In this document: positions 11,283 to 24,200 of the stretch, one piece after another
Layout: each line of letters starts with the position of its first letter
How positions within the stretch are numbered: the stretch's first letter is position 1
Assembly (NCBI GenBank): GCA_947652605.1
Contig: OX393578.1
Coordinates: 33,051,470 to 33,115,469 of the forward strand
Source: Elmis aenea
Taxonomy: Eukaryota > Arthropoda > Insecta > Coleoptera > Elmidae
Direction: 5' to 3'
Length of the DNA stretch: 64,000 nucleotides
Made by a program: the position numbers and the translations under genes
Notes under the pieces: model-generated
What the model was told of the DNA's origin: nothing
What the model saw: only the letters and a program-made list of their open reading frames with translations
Database searches by the model: none

Positions 11283-11420
11283 GGAACATTATTTTGCAGG
11301 AAAAATTTTATTGCTTATAGGTAACATCCTTCAACAAAATGAATGACAAAGTCCTGAGCCTCAGGATGTTACCAAAGCAAAAAACTTTTGTCAATAATTT
11401 TTCCGGCAAAATAATGTTCC
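11283..11420. repeat. Hairpin MITE
   Basis: The inverted ends are GGAACATTATTTTGCAGGAA and the complement of TTCCGGCAAAATAATGTTCC. A further inverted word GGTAACATCCT / AGGATGTTACC lies close to the centre, so nearly the whole interval can fold as one stem. Confidence 0.75.
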
Positions 11421-11747
11421 CTTTAATATACCTATTATAACTGATAATCGACCGTTCCCGACTTTGTCACAACCCAGAATAATCGTATTGCAACGCGACT
11501 ATTATTCTAGACTGCTCGTAAATTATATCATGATTAAAAATTTTCTGTCCTAGTCATTAAATTCTCTTTTAATGACAAATTCAGTTGCACATTGCTAAGG
11601 TTTTATAAGTAAAATGTTTTTGAGTAGTTTACTTCTTTGGCCCTTTAACTACGGCTGTCGTCAATAGACGGCAAAACGGAACTTTCCTGAAACGCGGCTG
11701 TCATCGAGCGATTTTAGTATTAATTTGCTGTGTTGCAGGGTTTGCTT

Positions 11748-12664
11748 TAGGGATTGTAATACCGGTAAATCGGTTTACCGGTAAATCGCAAAAAATGCTC
11801 TTCAAATTTACCGGTAATTTGCCAGTTTTTTACCGGTAATTCCGGTAATTTTACAATGTTTTTCTAATCATGATAAAAATCTAAATCAAATAATCGAAAA
11901 AAAATTGACGTATTTTCAAAGAGAAAAAATAAGGGGAAAACATACAAATGGTATCTATATGATTGTTTACTCACTACTCGACCAACGGACCAACAAATGT
12001 AGTAGAAGCCGAAAGGGCTTTTTCCACGGCTGGATTATTTTGGTACAAAAATTAGGTCGCAATTAGGAGCCGATAAAGATAAATTATGTTTTCTAGGTGC
12101 TTATTTTTTAAGAAAAGTTTAAAATAAAAAATATTGTTATTAATTTGACAACATATTTTATGTTATATCATTTTATACTTTATGTTCAGAATAGTTTTAT
12201 TTTCATGTGTTTTTTGTAACGATGGATTATATTTTTTGTAATATTTTTATTTTATATATTATATATTGTTATTTTATATTGTATTATATAAATATTACAT
12301 AAAAAAATATTACGTTGAAGGCTGTTAACTAATATATTGTATGAAACTGATTGGGATAGTTTAGGCTTCAACTATCTCAATCAGTTCCATAATAAATAAA
12401 TGTATATAAATATATTTATTTTTAATATGGTTTTCGGAGTTTATCAGGGTAATATTTAAATTGGCTCGACGTTTCGGCAAGTTCTCACTATAGGGGAGAC
12501 GCGGATAAACTTTGAAAACTATATAAAAAGGTTAGTAACCGCAAAAATCTAAAAAGAAACAATATAAATATATATAATAATATGGTTTACCGGTAAACCG
12601 GTTTTGATTGACAGTTTTACCGAATTACCGGTAATTCAAAAAGTCGGTAAATTTACAATCCCTA
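11748..12664 (+). mobile_element. hAT element relic with target duplication
   Basis: The inverted ends are TAGGGATTGTAAT and TTTACAATCCCTA, followed inward by many ACCGGTAA words. The flanking 8-mers GTTTGCTT (11740-11747) and GTTCGCTT (12665-12672) differ by one base. Between about 11990 and 12120 is the C-terminal dimerisation region of a hAT transposase (VVEAERAFSTAGLF, then GTKIRSQLGADKDKLCFLGAY), broken by one frameshift. The rest of the transposase is deleted. Confidence 0.82.
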
Positions 12665-12672
12665 GTTCGCTT

Positions 12673-14220
12673 ATAGATGATTCCATTGTTTTTGTTAAAG
12701 TATTGCTATATGGCATGTTATATTTCAGGAGCATCCAACTAGTTTCTTGACGCGATCGACTTTTTACAACGAATGTTAGTCGCGAGCTATCTGTCAAATT
12801 TTCGAATTTTTCATCGAACTGCGAGAAAAAAATCGCTTTTATAGAAGTCTCGTTTTTCGCGTTTTTCTCAGGGATCGTTAGACCTATTTTCAAAAACTTT
12901 GCACCGTTTTACTCACAAAGGATGCGCGCATTGGAAATTATTAAACAAATTTCGATTTTTGCCCGCTCAATTCTACGGCCAACGCGACCGTAGTGTCCTT
13001 ATTTTAACAGTTACAAAAAAAAGTTCCTGGAAATAAATATTTTATATTAAGTGTTTCCTTTTTAAATTAAACAACTTTTTTTGAACTTTTTGTTGACTTC
13101 TAAAATAAGAGCACTTTACTCTTGTGAATATTTCTAAAACTGCTAAAATCTGGTCACACAGGAATTTTTATTGGACCTTTTTTCATCTAAAAATTAACTT
13201 TAGGCATTGCCCCAAATTTTACATAATATAATAATTTTTTTTCAGAAATTGATCGTGAAAAACTTTTTCCAGATATTAAAATGTTAAAATCAAATTGAAA
13301 ATTTAACGTAGTTTCATATTACGTCAAACTTTTGAATTATATACAACTTTTTCCCATGAACTTTGTTATAACGCTTAAAATAAGGGCACATTTGCGAATA
13401 TTTCTAAAATTAGTTAAATGTAGTGTTATATTAATTTTGATTAAACTTTTTACTTTCGCCATACGTAGTATGAAGAAAGTATTGTTTATCTTGAAATTAG
13501 CTTTAGGTCATGCAACAATTTTTATCAAAAATAATATCTATATTCTGATAAATCGATAATAAAAACGTTGTGTTGCAAACCCTGTAGGACTGAAAGTTTT
13601 TTAATGATAATTTTTGTAATACCAAAAAGCTTCTAACTCCTACTTTAACTTAAAGCTTGTAATTACTTCAATCTTAGGTGTTTCATTTAACAATTAATTG
13701 TACATCTCCATGCTATTCTAATTATTTGATTAAAAATCAAATCATACTGAGCTGCTAGGCTCCTCCTCTTTGCTTCAAATAAAACCCATTATGTATATGT
13801 TTTATATATTTATTACATAAAATATAAACATACTTTGAATAAAGCTTTTAAATAAATGACATAAAATTTAACGACAAACAATTTCTAAATTGTAATTAAA
13901 GTACAATTATTTAAGCACAAAACAATCTGTGAGGCAAAAATGTTGTTTCTATAGTACCTATTCATATAAAATCTATGTTTTAAATATTATTACAAGTGTA
14001 AGTTTAATGGCACTATTACACAGTCACCCCTATTGATTACAATTTTTATCTAAATATCGCAACAATCTCGTACACATTTCACACCAAAAAATTCGATTTG
14101 TATATATTAACGTTACTTTTTTGCAGAGATCGCTTAAAAAATATTATTCTAAACTTTTACAGCAAATATACATTCAACAGTTAGATATAATTAAATTTAT
14201 GTATAAGACTTTTACATTTA
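12673..14220. other. Intergenic repeat-like sequence
   Basis: No gene is recognised. Two segments, about 13075-13190 and 13330-13440, share words such as TAAAATAAG(A/G)GCAC and AATATTTCTAAAA and are diverged direct copies. A 29-base near-palindrome lies at 13452-13480. The remainder is A+T-rich without clear features. Confidence 0.5.
13452..13480 (-). repeat. 29-base near-palindromic motif, copy 1
   Basis: On the minus strand it reads ACTTTCTTCATAC-TAC-GTATGGCGAAAGT, with complementary arms around TAC. The same word occurs at 28112-28140 and, interrupted by a transposon, at 43593-43615 plus 44310-44320. Confidence 0.85.
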
Positions 14221-14334
14221 TTCTGCATTGCGTTTTAGGATTTATGCAACAAGAGATGTGATACACAAAAAGAGTTTCAAATTAATTTTTGAATTTTTTT
14301 ATCTTCTTGAGTTGACTTCTGATTTCACAACAAA

Positions 14335-15490
14335 AAAAAATGCGTCCGTCCAGAAAATCTCCCATCATTTTTTAGGCTGGAAAATAGATCTTTACTGGCC
14401 TAGGCCAGAAAGTAGATGGTTGCCATGGTGATGAGTGGTTTTTACCGGCCTAGACCGGAAAGTAGCTGGTTGCCATGGTGATAAGTTGTTTTGTTAATTT
14501 GCGATTTCCGGGTATGTTACATACAATATTTTTTCTGCCACCTCCAATGACAACAAAATCACTATCGTCACCATTCATAATTATACAATAAGTTAAAAAA
14601 CTACACATGAAAATTCGCTTGGTTGTATGACGACGCTTGTTTGACGGCAAAAATCAACAAAACAAGTCATTAACATGGCAACCAGCTACTTTCTGGCCTA
14701 AGCCAGTAAAGATTTATTTTCCAGCTTAAAAATTGATTGGAAAAAACTGATTTTCTGGATGGATGAAGAGAGAATATTGTACGTAACAATACCCGGAAGG
14801 TGTCTTTTCTGGACTCGTTCGCTTCTAGAACTCGCTTACGGTTCCTCCCAGAACTTCCTACAGGTCTAATAAAGTACCACTTTCCTGTCTTGTTACGTAA
14901 TTAATTATTTTCTGCGTCCGTCTAGAAAATCAGTTGTTTGAGATCATTTTTTAGGCTGGAAAATACATCTTTACTGGCCTAGGCCAGAAAGTAACTGGTT
15001 GCCATGGTAATGAGTTGTCTTTACCGGCCTAGGTCGAAAAGGTTCCATGGTGAGGAGTTGTTTTGTTGATTTGCGCTATGAAACAAGAGTCATTATACGG
15101 TATATTTTATTTATACCACCAAGCGAATTTTCAGCTGTAGTTTTTTGTTAAGTTATTGTTTGATTATGGATGGTGACGATAGTGATTTTAGTGTCAGCAA
15201 CGGATGCAGATAAAATATTGTACGTAACATACCCATAAAGTTGCTTACGACTTGTCCAAAAACTGCCTACTCGTCCAGTAAAATACCACTTTCCGGTCTT
15301 GTTACATAAATAACTATTACGTAACAAGCATATGAGTTCAGTAAAGACACTTTACAGGTATGTTACGTACAATATTTTTACTGCGTTCTCCAATAACACC
15401 AAAATGACTATCGTCACCATCCATAATTAAACAAACTACAGGTGAAAATTCGCTTGATCGGAAAAAACTGATTTTCTTGACTATTGCAGA
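14335..15490. mobile_element. Pair of related fold-back elements
   Basis: Two units, about 14338-14765 and 14913-15480, begin with TGCGTCCGTC(C/T)AGAAAATC and end near AAAAACTGATTTTCT(G/T)GA. The shared arm contains TTTACTGGCCTAGGCCAGAA and GGTTGCCATGG, present in both orientations. Each unit carries one or two copies of a short peptide-like segment (MDGDDSDF or MNGDDSDF...NIV.NIP) in either orientation: minus strand near 14500-14577, plus near 15166-15235, minus near 15355-15425. It is non-autonomous, and the mover is unknown. Confidence 0.7.
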
Positions 15491-18190
15491 ACTATTACCA
15501 TATGAATTGTTCGTGTATTCTCAGCTGTCAAAATCCGTTTGAATTTAGAAATTAACATTTAAATCGAGCAGAAATAAATTCCCAAATACAAAGTTGCGAC
15601 TTAAAATCCACATGTTGCATCAATCCTGGAACATACTACATATTATGTTTATGCATTTAAAGTGAGTAAACATTTATAACAATGATTTTGGTTTTTCTAA
15701 CTTATATTGCGATTAAACTTCGGCTTTCGACTTAACAAAAATTGTATATGATTCACCCTATTTTTTTATCAAATATGTTTGTTAAATTTTTGAACTTTAT
15801 ACGCTGTATATTCAATTTTTTTATGACTAGTTTCTGTGTTTTCTCTAGATTACGGCTAGTCAAATTTAGTTGATTAAATAAAAGAAAATTAAATCATTAT
15901 TTCAACTGGATTGATCGAGTGTAACGTTAAAGAAAGAAATATTGAATCAGGTAACGTTTTATTGTTCAACACGTTAAGGAAATTTCGAACAAGATACTTC
16001 TACGAAATTTCTTGACGTGGTGTTTGCTGGGCGATGCGATCGTTGTTAACTTACAAATATGAAACAAACAGAAATAAGGGCCAGTGAAATTGTCTTATGG
16101 ATAAATGTTGCAGAAAAGAATCGTCGCTCCCACTTTATGATTAGGTACTAAAAATCATTCATGCAGCTTGTATATTTTTCTTCCTCTACAGTTATTTAAC
16201 CCATAACTGGTAAAGCGGTAGATGCACCATCATTAATATACCTTAGTCATTTCTGCACTACATTTTTAGAAGAAAAATTTTCAGATACAGTAAATGTTCT
16301 TTAATTTTTCAATTTGGGGTTCACTACGCCCCATCTCGGCTCACGATTTTGGAAAAAGTTTTGCTGTATATACTTTTTATTCTCATTTTGAAATCAGTTT
16401 ATTTGATATTTCGTTACATCAATTCTAAAATATTTCTCATGTGAAGTTTAATTTTTGCAATTATTGTCTTTTTAGGGAATGTTCATGTCGACTTAAAAAG
16501 ATATACATTTGCAGACAATTCTTATTTTGTTTGTTTATATTATACCGTTTTTTATTTTAAATTATAGTTAATTTATAGTTGGTTACAATGATTTTTTCTA
16601 CCAGTGCCAGAGTGCCACCCAAAATATGCATTTTAAATTGGGGATTTTTAAACATACTTCAACCAAAAACCACCTTAACAGTTACAAATTAAAAACATAA
16701 TAGGTATGCAGTAATTTATGTTTGCTGTTTCTATTTCCTCATTAGTTTGAGAAAGATGTATCTTCTTTCAATTTCAATTATTTTAATATTTTAACCAGTT
16801 CATCACATAAATAACCAGACAACACTTTGATACAAGCATCAATAACTTCAATCAACACTGAAGCATCATAACAAAAAAATTAACATGATTCCTTTGACTG
16901 CAGTCGAAATAACTTCAGTCAATCAACTACAATCAGCCACTGAAAATCCTATTTTGCCTATAAAGTATGTCTTCACTACCAGCTCCCCTCATAAGTGGAG
17001 TTAATGTCAAATAAGTTGTGCCGATTTCACATTGGCGAATTAAGTCCCCGAAACACTTGAATGAGTAGTTTTTAAAGCAACAGCAAAGCCGTTCATTTTA
17101 ACTGAGTTTAAAAATATGCAAAATTGACTTACCAACAATTTATTAAAACAAAAGGAACTCGCAAATAAAAAATTGACGGCTATCATCAAATGTCACTCAA
17201 AAAATGTTAAATCTTGTGAAAAAGCAACCCCCATTAACTGTATATAAATCAATTGTTTAAAGTTTAAAGTATCTATTAATTGTGCACATTAAAAAATTTA
17301 CCAACCGATAAAGACAATCAAAAAACACATATTTTACGTTTTCTGTTCCATATTGTCAATGTTCTTTCAATAACTCATTTCAGACAGTAAATAAACATTT
17401 AGATAAAAGCAAAATCAAAAATAAAAACAGTACAGAAAGTGGTCGCTTTTATTTTAAAAAATAAAGGAAATAAAACAAAATTACCTATCTCTAAACAAAA
17501 ATTCAGAATTATCACAAAATTATTTTATGACACGTTTAAAAATATGCACTTCAAAAATATTTCAGCATAAAGTTGCTTTAAGATATCACTTAATTATGAA
17601 TATTGTTTAATATATTACGAGTTGGGAAAAATTGAGTGAAATCGAGAATATTTAAAAATGGCTTTCTACAAAATTCAATTTTCATCATTAAAGACATAAC
17701 CTTTCTTGACATTTAATTGCAAAATTACACTTTCAAAAAAAAAACAAGATGTTTTCAATCAAGTTCTGACTTAATCATTCGGGTAGTATAGTAAAACTGA
17801 ACAAACACGAAAATAACTAATTTAATTTTTGGGCATATAAAACGTCATTTTGTAAATAATTCAACAAATCACTCAATTTTTTTTGACTAGACTAACTACA
17901 AATAAATGAATAGGCATTTACTCACCAATCACTAGCAATATACAACTGAATAATTCAATCTTTTATCAAAGGTTATTGTTATAATATATACAAAACCTTT
18001 TAAACTAATAACTTTCCAAAATTTTGATACAGATAATCAATCACTTAACTTTACATTCTTTTATTTATATTGTTACGATTTCACAACAAAGTGAAGAACA
18101 GCCACACGCAAAGTGATGCGTTTGGAAAAGGAATAATGAAACAGTTCCATTAACTGATTAACTAAAAACAGCAAAATCACATAATAAACA
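15490..18190. other. Intergenic region, no gene seen
   Basis: The sequence is A+T-rich with no open frame of note. Its right end probably contains the 3' UTR of the 194-aa gene: on the minus strand an AATAAA lies near 18060-18066, about 140 bases past the stop. Confidence 0.5.
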
Positions 18191-18201
18191 CTTATTTACA
18201 T

Positions 18202-21200
18202 TCAGTAGTTGGGATTATACGGTGATTGCTTGTGATAACCTTCGCTGGCACGGTATGGTTCAGATGGGGGTTGTCCGACAGCTTCATTATATGACGGCGG
18301 TAATGGCCCTGTCGTCGGTGGATAAGGGGCACCACTGGCGGAAGGATAAGGTGTCGTAGTAGCTGGGGGATATGGCGCACCGCCCGCTGGGGGGTAAGGT
18401 GTGGTTTGAGCAAAACCTGCGGCTGATAAAAAACATTATTCATAAAATATTCATAACTCTACCGGTGACGGAGCTTGATAATAATCAAATATAAATATGA
18501 ATAATGAAAAAAATTAAACAATGTCGGAAAATCCCTTTTAAAACTACCATCACTATAAAAATGTGTATACAAAAACAAACCAATTCTAATAATGGCATTG
18601 CTTTTTAAAGCATCAGCATTTTATTAAGTACAGTGGACACCTCTATATTCATTAGCCCCTATATTTGTCAAATCCAATATTCGTCACATTCTTTTATCAA
18701 AAAATGCTCCGATATTCATCCAAAAATCCAAATTTCGTCACTACATTTTTAAAAACGAACTATATTGAACAAGTTCTTTGCTAAATTGAAAGCTATTGAA
18801 TCGTCAGAAAAGGAACAAAAAAGACATTGATCACCAGAATTGGAGTTACCTAATATTTTAATGGAAGGTGATTACCTTTGTAAATAATAATTCCTTTCAT
18901 CTTTTTCAACTTTGCCATCATTCTATATTCGTTCGTCCCTCAGAAACGAATTAATGACCAATATAGAGGTTCCACTGTATATGGTATCGGCTCAAAATGC
19001 ATAACTCTATAATTTCTTTACACAATTTAAAGCTTTGAAGTTTATAACAAATTATACATCAAGTCTCCTTAAATTATTATTTTAGATATTTGATTTATAA
19101 TTTTGTATTTAAGATTTTTAATGACATGTAAACAAACCATTGAAAAATCGTTTGGATTCCTACTTTTACGAAAAAATTAAATACAAATAATTAAAAAGTG
19201 TTTTCAGATTTCTAAATACTATTGTTCTTATTCTATGAATATTTGGGATAATAATGAATTTGATATTTTAAAGAAACAATTATTGAATTAATTATAAAGT
19301 GCATTTGAAAAAAATCATAAATGATATAAAAATCTAACTCCGTCACTGATTAAACTACAAATACTTAAATGCAATTACTTAAACAAGCGCTCGAATAGAC
19401 AACAAATAAAATAAAGGCAAGTTTAGGCAGTCTACTATGACACTGAGAATTTATTTCGTTTTTTCTTAACAGTTTTTGTGTACAGCTCACGCGATGTACC
19501 TTGAACCGAAAAAATTAATAGTATTATTTTTAACCTTATTAGGAATATTATGAATCACTATTAAACGATTCTGCTTCTTTAATTACTGTACTCTCTTGGC
19601 AATCTAGGCAAAGATAAATTGCGCGAGCTACACATTCTTCATTTCTTCTCATACTTGTTATATGCAAGAAGCCGCTAAAAACAAGTGAAAAATAAAATAA
19701 AAGCACAAATAACTCCTACAGCATCCGATAAATACATTTTTTCCTCATTCTACCCAATATGAACATTATAACAAACCATTGTAACGACCAAAATGAATCG
19801 TTTCATTTTAGAATATTTAATGGTTCATGTTCACTCATTTAATTTTTTACTCAAAAACTGTAGGGTTTGCAGGAAAAGTTTAACAATAAAAAAAGTTTCT
19901 TAATAAATCAAGCTTTCAAAGAAATCTTTTTAAATTGCAAAATTTCAAGCCTCCAAAATGTTCTGATAAAAAAAAAACAAAAGGGGTCGCACTTTTCAGC
20001 TCCTTGTGAAGGTAGGAGATGATTAAAAATACAACTATGGGAAACCTTTTACTAAGTACAAAACATCTACCAAATATCATTCTCCTACATACGCATATCC
20101 AAATTTTAAAAATAAAATAAAAATCTAATTTTACCGCTCCCCTTTAAGAGGGTGTAACTCATAAAGGAGACGTCTAAGGGAAAAAAATTATATAATAGCC
20201 CCCTTTTATTTTCGATAAGGAATTACCTCCCGAATTTTTTAGCAATATTTAAGAAATGCCCCGTTTAATACAGCCGTTAGCAGATGCCTATTCAGACGTT
20301 GCACTTTAACTAAAATGAAAAACGAGTAATCGAGCTAACTGTTGCACGTAGGTACGTAATTTTGACCACTTCCTCTGATTCGCTATTAAGATCGTCGAAC
20401 GGAGCGGCGAGCATTTCGGCGATCAGATCGTACATTTCACCTTTCTATGGCGCTGGAGTGTATCTCAAGAGTGCAACAAAACCGTGAACCGTCAAGTGTC
20501 AGTATTTAGCAGGCTCACTGAAATGTTGGGTTGTTTTTTATCAGTTCGCTGTTTTATCACGCTGGTCTAGACCAGCGTAGGATATCTGCTTTATATTGCT
20601 TTGAGATTGCTAATTTGGAAGACATTTTGTATTACTTCTCACAACTTTTCTGCAACTATTGCAACTCTTGGTGAAAAATCGAATTTCAATTAATAATAAT
20701 ACTTTAATATCACTATGCAGTATATGGTCTTAATTATTCACAAACTAAAATTCAGATAACAAAAAAGATGAACCACTTACGACCATTACATGGTCTTACT
20801 TAATTTGCAATTATCATTTTTACACCGATAATCATTATTTATAATTACTTGCTGGGGCAACTATCTCAGCAAACAACGTCTGTGATAAACAACAATTATC
20901 TTTCGACAATTGTAAATGTTTTCTTAGCTAAATTATAACTAAGTTGAACTGGTTTATATTACACAATTTCTAAATAAGGTCTAGCTCAAAAAAATTAACC
21001 TATTCTATTATAATCTAGAATCTAATAACCATTATGCACAAATACTACAAATTTTAAAATTTCAGGCAGAAAAACTACGTGTCTAACAGAACCGGACTAC
21101 AAGTTTGTAGGTAAAAAAGTCTGCATTTTCTATTAAACTTTAAATGAGAATCGGCTCAAGTATTGGCGCGAGTTGTTTTGCAGTAACATAAACCGTATTC

Positions 21201-24200
21201 TTATTTCTCAAAAACATTTTAAATTATTAATTAACAAAATTCTCGGGCCTAAGCTCGTGACGTAGCGCCCATTTTTTTTTTTTTTTTTGAAAAGCTGAAA
21301 TTGCTATAACGTAATGTACAATGCATTCATAAAATCCTACGTAATCACACAAGTGTCAATATTTGAACAATCGAGAATCAACATATTATTATAAGCAATA
21401 AATATACCAGGCAAAGAATAACTGGTACAAGAATAATATTTCGGGATTTAAACGGAAATTAAAAATCACTGTTTTTGCACACCTATAAATATAGTAGCAT
21501 TTACTAACTATCATGGCATTTTAGTAGATCACATGCACCTTGGTTACTTCCGTGTGTAATTTAAATGATATTTAAATAGATAGAAGGCGTAGACCTGTGA
21601 CTTGATTAAATAGTTTAGGTTTAGGACCATTGAGCAGAGTTTGTCTCGCGGCGTTTGTTTTTGAGATATAATACAAACTTTTTATCTTTTTAAAGTCACA
21701 GTTTATTTAGTTTTGATTGTTTTCATTATAAGTTATGGTTAATACACACGATGTATAGGTAATACATAACTTTCATGTTTTTGGGCGACCCTCCCATGAA
21801 ACATAGAGAACCTAGGTGGCCCCTACTCTTTAACAAGTCTGTGCGTCCCTGCTGTACAGTAACCTAGCATTAGAACTAGTCCCAAACATAACCAAAGTGT
21901 TCTTGAGCTACCAAGACGCCATAACATTAGCCGATTTTACGTATGTACCTCTAATAATCATCGAATCAAAATTTTTGAATTTACGGGTATTTTTGCCCAA
22001 TAAACAAACACTATAACCGTAATATTTTAAATCTTGGAGAACGTGGAAAACCCTTATTATTTATGTCACAGTCAACTTGACTTGAATCCCTATTTCGTAT
22101 CCCAGCCGACTGTATTTCAAACACAACCCATACTGTTTTGCCTAAAAACCTCTAATCCGGCTCTGAATTTCTGACATACCCATTGGCGCAGAATACGCAT
22201 AGAATCCTGGAGCTGTATAGCACAAACGTCAATAACCCATATTAAAAATCATTTTAAAAAACACACAATTTCAGGGCAGTTAGTTATCTAATCAACTTGC
22301 AATTGCACAACAGCATGTGATTATTTGTACATTCACCTTACATTATCAATAAAATATAAAAATGCAAAAATAACAACGCAGTAGGTATTGCAATACAGAA
22401 TAAAATCTCTGGAAATAATTTTACTTCAATCACAAACACAGAACCTTTAACAACACTAAAAAAAGACCTTCAAGATTCAAAAAACGTTTGATGATATATT
22501 GTCTAAAATGTAGATAGACAGATTCTAAATGTATTTTAAAACGTAAATCAGTGTTTAACGAAATCTCTTAACAAACTAAATCAAGTTATTTTGTAAAATT
22601 AAAGAATTTTAAATCATGAAGGCTCATTTCATTTCATGCCCAGGAAGCCTACACATTGAAGTTTTAAAAATCTGAAACAACTCAGGTGCTACAAGATTTT
22701 CTTTCTTTGCTGCAATATTACCTATTTTAAATCTTTTCAGAATTATCGATCATAAATCACTATTTTTTTAGCAAAAAGATATTAAAAATAAATGAATGCA
22801 TATAACTAAATGATTACAACTAAATCAAAAATATCTATATATATAAAAATGAATGTATGTATGTTTGTATGGATGTTTGTCCTTTATGCATTCCTATACC
22901 ATTCATCCGATCCTGACCAAATTTGGCACAGACAATCTATAGGACCATGGAAAGAACATAGGCTATATGAGAATTCCCAAAAAAATCGTCCGGAAAAGAT
23001 ATTGAGGAAAACGTGCCAAAATCTTACACACAACATTTAAATCGGGTCGTCTGGAGCGAGAATTTCGTCAAAATTTGACAATTTGTCAATTCGACGTAAC
23101 GTTTAAACGCTCGAACCTTCTACGCGCAAGCCGGGATCTAGCGGTGAAGGAGCCCCGAAGGGGCTCCGGAATCGCTAGTTATTTATAAAAGCGAAAATAA
23201 AATTCATCTAACGTTTATCAACTGCAAGCAATACAAAATATACAACATCAAACAAATTTGTGACATACCCATTGGCATAGGTTGTGGGACGAATCCAAGT
23301 GCTGTTTGATGCAATAAAAATACAAATTAGTATCAATAAAAATTAAGATTTAAATTTTTCGGTGCATTAATAACACATATATGAACTTTAGCTAACCTTA
23401 AAATATTGCAAATTAATTAATAATTGTTAGTAACTAATCTGTAACTTAAATCAAAAGTAACTGTAAGATAAATTTTCGAACATTTTATTCTGGTTACTGG
23501 ACCGACTGGATATGACAAATTGTAAATTGTTTGATATACATGGGTGTTAACCACCAGCCGTGAACATAGGGAATTAACATTGATTTTAACTGTTTTTCGG
23601 ATTCCTGCTCCCCAATTGAATTTATATTAAAATTAATGGCAACAATAGAAAGATAAAGTTATTACGCATCATTTGAGACCATTAATAAGCTTAAATGTTT
23701 AATATTTAGTTTATAATTGATATTTTAAAATTGGATTAATTTTACATGACTGTCAATCTGACATTAGTTTTCATTAATTTTTTTTATTATCTGTAAATTT
23801 TTAAATCAGCGAGTTATTTCTTTAACCATTAAAACTCTTCCTCTATTATAGTTTTTTTTCTTCATTTTAATCAAAATCGTTAAAGAAATAACTCGCTGAT
23901 TTAAAAATTGACAGATAATAAAAAAAATTAATGATAACTAATGTCAGATTGACAGTCATGGCTACTTATATTAATTTGTAAAATTAATCCAACTTTAAAA
24001 TATTAATTATAAACTAATTATTAAACATTTAAGCTTATTAATGGTCTCAAATGATGCGTAATAACTTTATCTTTCTATTGTTGCCATTAATTTTAATATA
24101 AATTCAATTGGGGAGCAGGAATCCGAAAAACAGTTAAAACCAATGTTAATTCCCTATGTTCACGGCTGGTGGTTAACACCCGGTAGATGTAATCTTCAGT

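Larger units (their letters stand above)
9542..11475. mobile_element. Composite nested fold-back region
   Basis: The outermost segments form an inverted pair: GACAAAGTTCCGGAACGGTC near 9547 and the complement of GACCGTTCCCGACTTTGTC near 11450. A second inverted pair joins about 9580-9660 to 10140-10225 (shared word AATAAAGAATTTATTGATGA). Two smaller elements, at 10393-11155 and 11283-11420, are nested inside. The open frame at 9896-10255 lies inside this structure, is very A+T-rich and shows no protein motif, so it is not called a gene. Confidence 0.5.

Noticed and set aside
12636..12893. 85-codon minus-strand frame beside the hAT relic
   Set aside because: It crosses the hAT terminus and target duplication and has no recognisable domain.
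18192..18443. 83-codon frame in another phase over the last exon of the 194-aa gene
   Set aside because: The phase that continues from the upstream exons gives a Pro/Tyr-rich sequence with a normal stop; the longer frame is a shadow.
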